From the NCBI GenBank assembly GCA_937930535.1, contig CALGKJ010000061.1, positions 1 to 64,000 of the forward strand: a DNA stretch of 64,000 nucleotides. Direction: 5' to 3'. This DNA comes from an uncultured Clostridia bacterium (GTDB taxonomy: Bacteria; Bacillota; Clostridia; Lutisporales; Lutisporaceae). How positions within the stretch are numbered: the first letter of the stretch is position 1; each line of letters begins with the position of its first letter. Positions 16,394 through 25,800 of the stretch are shown here, piece after piece. The notes beneath the pieces were generated by a model. That model did not search any database and was not told the origin of the DNA. It saw nothing but the letters and a program-made list of their open reading frames with translations. Position numbers and translations under genes: made by a program.

Positions 16394-16456
16394 TTAAGAA
16401 TTGCTGATCTCTTTGTGAGAAACAACTGGATAAATTTAATGTTGAATTTGTTTCTA
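16394..16456 (+). repeat. repeated hairpin element, copy 3
   Basis: The run TCTCTTTGTGAGAAACAACT is shared with copy 1, and the similarity extends over about 70 bases, but the right arm is degenerate (TTTGTTTCTA). No gene start follows it directly. Confidence 0.6.
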
Positions 16457-16722
16457 TATATGAGAGTCTGCACAGCAAATCAATTATTCTATAATACTTA
16501 TATATTCAATTATAACAATCTTGTTTTTAAAACCCGTAGATATTGCACGTGAAACTTCTACTGGAGCAAATCCAATGATTCATTTCGAGTATAATTACCA
16601 GTATATTTCCTATGAGTTATAAAAAATGAATATTTGCTATACAAAAATTACAGAAAAAAATTGAGAAGCCTTTAATCTAATTTACTTTAAAGGTTAATTG
16701 CTTATTTAAATTTTTATTATTT

Positions 16723-16764
16723 CCACTGTCCATTTTGACAGTGGTTAGTTTAGGTGGACATATT
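16723..16764 (+). promoter_or_regulatory. candidate NRPS promoter overlapping a perfect inverted repeat
   Basis: CCACTGTC (16723-16730) and GACAGTGG (16737-16744) form a perfect 8-bp palindrome with a 6-base loop. TTGACA at 16735-16740 lies across its right arm and could be a -35 box, with CATATT (16759-16764) as a weak -10 after 18 bases. An operator covering the -35 region would suit regulated expression, but a terminator-like hairpin is the alternative. Confidence 0.45.
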
Positions 16765-16864
16765 TCCTCAATATTTTTATGTAATATCAATTCCACCAAC
16801 GAGAGCAGCATACCCGTTGATTATAAAAATAAAGTAAAAACAATATGGATGGAGTGAATCATAA

Positions 16865-19800
16865 ATGTCAAAAGTACAAGAACTGAATAAAGCTGATGTG
16901 CAGGATATATTAGCATTAACTCCTATGCAGGAAGGGATGTTGTTTCATTATATTAATAACAATAGTGAGCAATATAGTGAACAATATACTGAACAACTAT
17001 GTTTAACGCTGATAGGAGAAACTAATATTCAAGAAATCAAGAAGGCATGGACCTTTGTTGCAGAAAACAATGAAGCATTAAGGACATGCTTTAGGTGGGA
17101 TAAGCTTAGTAAACCAGTTCAGGTGATTTTAAAGAGAGCTGATTTGGTATTTTTTGAATATGATTTAACTAAAGATTTACATAGGGAAAAGCTTGCAGAA
17201 GAAATCAAAACCAAGGATTATTATAAACAGATCGATCTTTCAACTGAAACCCTGAGAATAACAATTATTATGATAGACGATAGCACCTTTGAAATGGTAT
17301 TGACCTATCATCATATACTTTTTGATGGATGGAGTACAGGTATATTATTAAAGGAGTTTTTAGAAGCTATTAATTTGCTGAACAAAAACAGTAATCCTTT
17401 TAGTATAAAGAAAAATAGGTTTAAAGAGTTCATTAAGCTGTGTCAGGGTCAGGATAAAACTCAATATAAAAAATATTGGGTCGAATATTTTAAAGGCTTT
17501 GAAGGTAATTCGCCTTTGCCGCTAAATAGTGGCAATCAGAATACCAGTAATAAAAATGAAAAAATTGTTTATAAACTGTCAGAGGAATTATCTCAAAACA
17601 TTTATGGTTTCTGTAAGGAAGAAAAAACTACAATAGCAGCATTGTTCTATACTGCATGGGGGCTACTGCTAAATAAATACAGCAATGCAAATGATATTGT
17701 ATTCGGAACTACTGTTTCTGGAAGAAATGTTCCTTTACAAGGAATAGAAGATATGACAGGGCTTTTTATTAATACCCTTCCTTTGAGAGTTAATATAAAT
17801 GAAAGTGATAATATACTTAATATACTAAAAAAAGTAGATTATACATTAAAAACTAGAAATGATTATCAGCATACTCCTTTGGTAGATATAAAGGCATGCA
17901 GCAATATAGGCAGCAGAGATGAACTATTTGATACTATAGTAGTAATTGAGAACTATCCATTAGACAGCATATTATTCAGTGCAGATGATTCTATAAAAAT
18001 AGAAAAATACTCAATAAATGAGATAACAAACTATAAATTAACGCTTGCAATTATAGATTTCAAAGGATTAAAGCTTCAGCTATCATTTAATAATAATGAG
18101 TTTTCTAGTGAAATAGCAGGTTTAATGTTAAAACATTATGAGAATATAATAGAAATAATGATAAACGAGCCGGCTATAAAGTATGCAGAGCTTGAACTAA
18201 TTACTAAAGCAGAAAAGGAGCAAATGCTAAAAGCACTTAATAGCACAAATGCTGCATATCCTAAAAATAAAACCATACATGAACTATTTGAAGAACAGGT
18301 AGAAAAGACACCTGATAATGTGGCTGTAGTATTAGGAACTAAAGCACTTACTTATGAAGAGCTGAATAGAAGGTCAAATCAACTCGCAAGGTTATTAAGG
18401 AAAAAAGGTGCAGGGTCTGAAAATATAGTAGCAATTATGGCGGAGCGTTCTATAGAGATGATTGTAGGCATAATTGGGATACTAAAGGCAGGCAGTGCAT
18501 ACCTGCCTATTGATCCGGAATACCCACGGGAAAGAATAGAGTATATGCTGAAGGATAGTGGAGCTAACATACTTCTATCACATAACAGTCTGGGGGAAAA
18601 TATATCATACTGGGGAGAAATTATAAAATTAGATGAAGAATCTGTGTATACGGAAAGTATAAATAATCTGCAAATAGTAAATACACCAAACCATTTAGCA
18701 TATGTAATATATACTTCAGGGACAACTGGTAATCCTAAAGGAGCTATGATTGAGCATAGGAATGTTGTTAGATTAATGTTCAATGATAAACTATTATTTG
18801 ACTTTACCGAAAAAGACGTATGGACAATGTTCCACTCATATTGTTTCGATTTTTCAGTATGGGAGATGTATGGAGCATTACTGTATGGAGGTAAATTGAT
18901 TATAATACCAAAGATAATGGCACAGGATACAGCAGAGTTTCTTGAAGTATTAGATAAAGAGAAAGTGACAATACTTAACCAGACCCCATCAGCATTTTAC
19001 AGACTCAGCGAAGAAATTATGAAGACTAATAAAAACAATCTCTGTTTAAGATATATCATTTTCGGCGGAGAAGCATTAAAGCCAATAATGCTAAAAGAAT
19101 ATAATGAAATATATCCTATGGTAAAGCTTGTTAATATGTATGGAATAACTGAAACCACAGTACATGTAACATATAAAGAAATTACAAAGGATGATATAAA
19201 ACTTAATGCAAGTAATATAGGAAAGCCAATTCCGACTCTGACAACCTATGTAGTGGACAGAAATGTTAAATTATTGCCGATAGGAGTACCCGGGGAATTA
19301 TGTGTTGGAGGAGAAGGTGTAGGAAGAGGATATATAAACAGACCGGAGCTGACAGATGAAAAGTTTATAGATAATCCATTTGAGCAAAATGGTAAATTAT
19401 ATAAATCAGGTGATTTAGTAAGAATGTTGCCTAATGGTGATATGGAGTATTTAGGAAGAATAGACCATCAAGTAAAGATAAGAGGCTTTAGAATAGAGCT
19501 GGGAGAGATAGAGCACAAGCTTATTACTCATCCCTCTGTAAAAGAAGCAGTAGTAATAGCAAGAGAAGACAAGGACGGCGGCAAGTATCTGTGTGCATAC
19601 GTATCCTGTACTGGTGAAATAGCTGTTGCAACAGAACTGAGGGAGCATCTGTCCAAGGACTTACCAGGTTATATGGTGCCTTCTTACTTTATACAAATAG
19701 ATAAGCTGCCACTTACATCTAATGGGAAAGTAGACAAAAAGTCATTGCCAGAGCCTGATGGAATTATCAAAACAGGAGCAGCTTATGAAGCACCTAAGAA

Positions 19801-22800
19801 TGAAGTAGAAGAGAAGCTGGTAAGGATATGGAGAGAGGTACTAAATATAGATAAGATAGGAATAAATGATAATTTCTTTGAAATAGGAGGACATTCATTA
19901 AAAGCTACGAGCCTAGCTGCCAAAATACATAAAGAGCTGGATGTAAAGATACCGCTAGGTGAGATATTTAAAAACCCCACCATAAAGGAAATAGCAGAGT
20001 ATCTAAAGATAGTAGACAAAAGTATATACTCAGAATTAAATGCAGTAGAAGAACGAGAATATTACGAAGCATCTTCAGCACAAAAGAGAATCTATACTTT
20101 ACAGCAGTTTGACACTGACAGCACAAGCTACAATATGCCGGGAGTACTTGAACTTGAAGGAAAAGTAGATGCAGAAAGGCTGAGGGAAGTATTTGATAAG
20201 CTTATACAAAGGCATGAAGTGTTAAGGACGAGCTTTGAATTAAAGGAAGAAGAAATAATACAAAAGGTACATAAGGAAGTGGAATTTGATATTTGCTATA
20301 TTGAAACGGCAGAAGAGGGCAGCACAGAAGGAATAGTAAATAACTTTATAAAGCCATTTGATTTAGGCAAAGCACCATTATTTCGGGCAGCACTCATTTC
20401 GTTATCTGAAAATAGTGGAATGCAGTCAGAGAAGCATCTGATATTATTTGATATGCATCACATAATATCAGATGGTGTATCAATGGGGATACTAATAAAA
20501 GAGCTGACAAAGCTATATGAGAGAAAAGAACTAACTCCATTAAGGATTCAATACAAAGACTTTGCAGCATGGCAGAATGAACTGCTTAAAGGTGATAGGG
20601 TAAAAGAACAGGAAGAATATTGGTTAAGACAGTTTAGGGAAGAAATACCAGTGCTTAACATGTCAACGGACTATCCGAGATCATCCGCTCAAAGCTTTGA
20701 AGGCGATAGTATAAGCTTTCTGCTGGGTAAAGAATTAACAGGAGAATTAAATAAAATAGTAAAAGAGACAGGAAGTACACTATACATGGTACTACTGACT
20801 GTCTTTAATATATTATTGTCAAAATACAGCGGGCAAGAAGATATAATAGTCGGAAGTCCGATAGCTGGGAGACATCATGCAGATTTGGAAAACATAATGG
20901 GCATGTTTGTAAACACATTAGCAATAAGAAGTTATCCAGAGGGAAAAAAGACCTTTAAGGAATTTTTAACAGAAGTAAAAGATAAAGCATTAAAAGCTTA
21001 TGAAAATCAGGATTATCAATTTGAAGAACTGGTTAGCAAGCTGAACTTAACAAGAGATATGAGCAGGAATCCATTATTTGATGTAATGTTTGCAATGCAG
21101 AATATGGATAAAAATCAATTGCAGTTAGGTGAGACAATAATTAAAGAATATAAGACGTACAATAGGATATCAAAATTTGACATGACATTGTTTGCCGTAG
21201 AAATAGAGAGTGATATAGAGCTAAGTATAGAATATTGTACAAAGTTATTTAACAAGGGAACTATAGAAAGGGTATATAAACACCTAAAAAACATTATAGA
21301 AAAAATAGTAAAGAATCAAAATATACACTTAAAGGAAATAGAAATAATTACTGAAGAAGAGAAACAACAGATATTAGCAAATTTCAATGATACAAAGGCA
21401 GCTTATCCAGGAAACAAGACAATACAACAATTATTTGAAGAACAGGCGAAAAGAACCCCGGATAATATTGCCCTAGTATTTGAAGATAAACAGCTTACAT
21501 ATAGAGAGCTAGATGAAAAATCCAATCAGTTGGCAAGGGAATTGAGAATCAGAGAAGTGGGCTCTGAAAGTATCGTAGGCATTATGGTTGAAAGATCATT
21601 AGAGATGGTAATAGGAATGCTCGGGATCTTAAAGTCTGGAGGTGCATATCTGCCCATTGATTTGGAATATCCTCAGGAAAGAATAGAATTTATGCTTAAA
21701 GACAGCAATGTAAGAATACTTCTGGCTCAGTCATGGGTTAATACGAGTTATATAAAAGGAAAAGAAATACTTAATTTAGATAGTATTATTATGTCTGATA
21801 AAGATAAGAGCAGCTTGCAGCTGGTGAATAACTCCAGCAGTCTTGCTTATGCCATATATACATCTGGTTCCACGGGAATGCCGAAGGGTGTGCTGATAGA
21901 ACATAAGGCAATTGTCAACACTTTAAACTGGAGAGTAAATCAGTACAAATTTAACTCGGATGATATAGTACTACAGATACCTTCCTTTTCATTTGACAGC
22001 TCAGTAGAAGATATATTTACACCACTTTTGTCAGGTGCACAGCTGCACATCATAAGAGCTGAAGATAGATTGAATATCAGGTATATAGGGAATTATATAT
22101 CCAGTAAAAAAATCACTCACTTTTTAGCAGTACCAAGCTTTTTTAAGACACTGCTTGATGAAGTGTATAAACAATTAAAAAGTCTAAAATCTGTGACAAT
22201 TGCAGGTGAAAGCTTTTCACACTCCTTGGTTCAGGAGCATTACAGCAAATTGCCTGATACAAAGCTGTATAACGAATACGGACCTACAGAAAACAGTGTA
22301 TGCAGCACTGTATATGAGTTTAGCAAAGATTGCAGTAATGTTACAATAGGCAGACCAATACATAATTGTGAGTGCTATATTATTAATAAATATGGAAACT
22401 TGCAGCCTATAGGGGTACCGGGTGAATTGTGTGTATCAGGTGTAGGACTTGCAAGAGGCTATATGAATAGGTCAGAATTAACAACAGAGAAATTTGTAGA
22501 TAACCCATTCAGGGAAAATACTAAGATGTATCGGACAGGAGACTTAGCTAGATGGCTGCCAAATGGGAATATAGTATTTTTGGGACGTGCAGATTATCAA
22601 GTTAAGATACGCGGGTTCAGAATAGAATTGGGAGAAATAGAAAATAAGCTTTTAAGCCACAAAGAAATAAAGGAAGCTGTAGTAATAGCAAGAGAAGATA
22701 ACAAGGGACAAAAGTACTTATGCGGTTATATTGCAGCCAATGGAGAGTTAGAAGCGGGAGAACTAAAAGCACATTTATCAAAAGAACTGCCGGATTATAT

Positions 22801-25800
22801 GATACCAGCATTTTTTATATATCTGGAGAAGCTGCCCTTAACTGCAAATGGAAAGATAGATAGAAAAGTATTAATGGAGTTAGACATAAAGGTGTCAACA
22901 GAGACGGAATATGAAGCACCAAGGAATGAAATAGAAGAAACATTGCTGGAAATATGGAAGAAAATATTAGGAATAGAGCGTATTGGAATAAATGATAATT
23001 TCTTTGAGCTGGGTGGACATTCTTTAAAAGCAACAAGCTTATCAGCAAAAATACACAAGCAGCTCAATGCAGAGGTACCCCTAAAAGAAATATTTAAGAC
23101 ACCAACAATAAAACAAATAGCAGAATATATTAATAAAGCAGATACAAGCATATATACTGAGATAAAACCTGTAGAAGAAAAAGAGTACTATCATATGTCA
23201 TCGGCTCAAAAAAGAGTATTTACATTGCAGCAGTTTGATCTTAGCAGTACAACATATAATATGCCAGGGGTATTGGAAATAGATGGTGAGCTGGATAATA
23301 GCAGAGTTGAAAATGCGTTTATGGCGTTAATAGAAAAGCATGAATCTCTTAGGACAAGCTTTGGGATGAAAGATGAAATACCTGTACAAATAATACATAA
23401 AGAAGTGAATTTTCAAATAGAGTATATGGAAAAAGCTATATACAAAGGAGTCCAGTTAGAAAAAATAATGACTGACTTCATAAAACCCTTTGACTTAGGC
23501 AAGGCACCTCTTATCAGAGTGAGGCTGATTAATGCACCAAAAGATAGCACTATTTCAAAGCATATATTAATGTATGATATGCACCACATAATATCAGACG
23601 GTGTGTCAATGAATATATTGATAGAAGAGTTTATAAATGCATATAAGATGAAAAAGCTGCCAAAGTTAAAATTACAATATAAAGATTATGCAAAGTGGCA
23701 GAGCGAATTGCACGGAAGCGAGAGAATAGCTAAGCAGGAAGAATATTGGCTGGAGGCATTTAGCGGCGAAATACCAGTACTAAACCTGCCGACGGACTAC
23801 CAAAGACCATCAATACAAAGCTATGAAGGAGATAGAGTAAGCTTTAGCCTCGAGGAAGAATTGACAAAAAGCTTAAATCATATAGCAAAAGAGACAGGAA
23901 GCACTTTATACATGGTATTGTTAAGTGTCTTTAATATACTATTATCAAAATATAGTGGGCAAGAGGATATAATAATAGGAAGCCCCATAGCGGGAAGACC
24001 TCATGCAGACCTTGAGAATATCATAGGTATGTTTGTAAATACATTGCCTATGAGGAATTATCCTGATAGAGAAAAGACATTAAGAGAGTTTATTAAAGAA
24101 GTAAAGGAAAATGCATTAAAGGCATTTGAAAATCAGGACTACCAATTTGAGGAGCTGGTGGAAAAGCTTAATGTTCCAAGAGATATGAGCAGAAATCCAT
24201 TGTTTGACGTTATGTTTGAATTGCAGAATATAAACATAAAAAGGATGGAGCTGGAAGAAGTAGGATTTAAAGCTTATGAATCAGGAAGCAGGACAGCGAA
24301 ATTCGACCTTACTATAACAGCGTCAGAATCAGATGGAATTTTAAACATAGATATTGAATACTGTACAAGGCTGTTTGAGAAAGCAAGAATAGAAAGAATG
24401 AAAGTACACTTGATAAAAATTATAGAACAAGTATCAGAAAACATTGATAAGCAGATAAAGGATGTAGAGATAATTTCAGAATATGAAAAGAAGCAGATAT
24501 TAGATGAATTTAATAACACTATGGCAGTATACCCCCAAAATAAGGTAATACAAGAGCTATTCCAGGAACAGGTTGAAAAAGCACCGAACAATATTGCAGT
24601 AGCTTACGAAGAAAGTCAATTAACATATAAGGAGCTTAATGAAAAGGCAAACCAGCTGGCAAGGGTACTAAGAGATAAGGGTGTAGGACCTGGAAGAATA
24701 GTTGGCATAATGGTAGAAAGATCGTTAGATATGATAGTAGGCATAATGGGGATACTGAAAGCTGGAGGAGCATACTTACCCATAGATCCAGATTATCCCG
24801 AAGATAGAATCGAGTATATGCTTACAAACAGTGCAGCTGAGCTTCTGCTTACTCAAAATAGCCTGCAAAATAGAGCAAGTTCGGAATTCAATATTGTGAA
24901 CATAGAAGAACCTCAAAACTATGCAAATAATAAAACCAATCTTGAGATTATTAATGAACCAGATGACTTAGTTTATATTTTGTATACATCAGGAACAACT
25001 GGAAATCCCAAAGGTGTTATGATTGAGCATAGAAACCTGGTAAATATCGCATTTGCTTGGAAAGATCATTACAAGCTAGATAAAATGGAGGTCAAATTAC
25101 TGCAGATGGCTAGTATGTCTTTTGATGTATTTGCAGGAGATTTATGCAGAGCACTGCTGTGGGGCGGGACTATGTACATATGCCCTAATGATATAAAGCT
25201 GGATATGAGGGCGTTATATCAGACTTTGAGGGAAAGAAGCATTAGTATTTTTGAATCAACTCCTAGTTTGATCATTCCATTTATGGACTATATATACGAA
25301 AATAATCTGGAATTGGAGAGCTTAAAAATTCTAATTTTGGGATCTGATGCATGTCCTATGGTTGACTATAAAAAGCTTGTTGAAAGATACGGTGAAAAAA
25401 TGAGAATCCTGAATAGCTATGGTATTACTGAGGTTACAATAGATTCAAGCTATTATGAGGAAAAATCAGAGCAAGCATTATCCATGATTAATACTCCTAT
25501 TGGAAAGCCCTTAAATAATACACAGTTTTATATACTGGACAAAGCCCTAAAGCTTCAGCCCATAGGGGTATGTGGCGAACTATATATTGGCGGAGATGGA
25601 GTAGCAAGGGGATATTATAACCAGCCTGATTTAACCAGCAGTAAATTTATTGAAAATCCATATAAATCAGGAGAAAGAATGTATCGCACTGGAGATGTAG
25701 CTAAATGGCTGCAAGATGGAAATGTAGAGTTTTTAGGAAGAGCAGATCATCAAGTAAAGATACGTGGATTCAGAATCGAAATTGCAGAAATTGAAAGGCA

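Larger units (their letters stand above)
15726..16864. other. 1.1-kb gene-poor region before the NRPS genes
   Basis: I see no convincing gene. A 29-codon open frame at 15978-16067 has no ribosome binding site. The region holds copy 3 of the repeated hairpin (about 16394-16456), a promoter-proximal hairpin (16723-16744) and the NRPS1 start signals. Base composition is very AT-rich, and it reads like decayed intergenic DNA. Confidence 0.5.

Noticed and set aside
16865-18200. Lipopeptide starter C domain at the start of NRPS 1
   Set aside because: Motifs match D-accepting C domains (PMQEGMLFH, HHxxxDGW) better than the SrfAA-type starter form, so lipidation is left as an alternative only.
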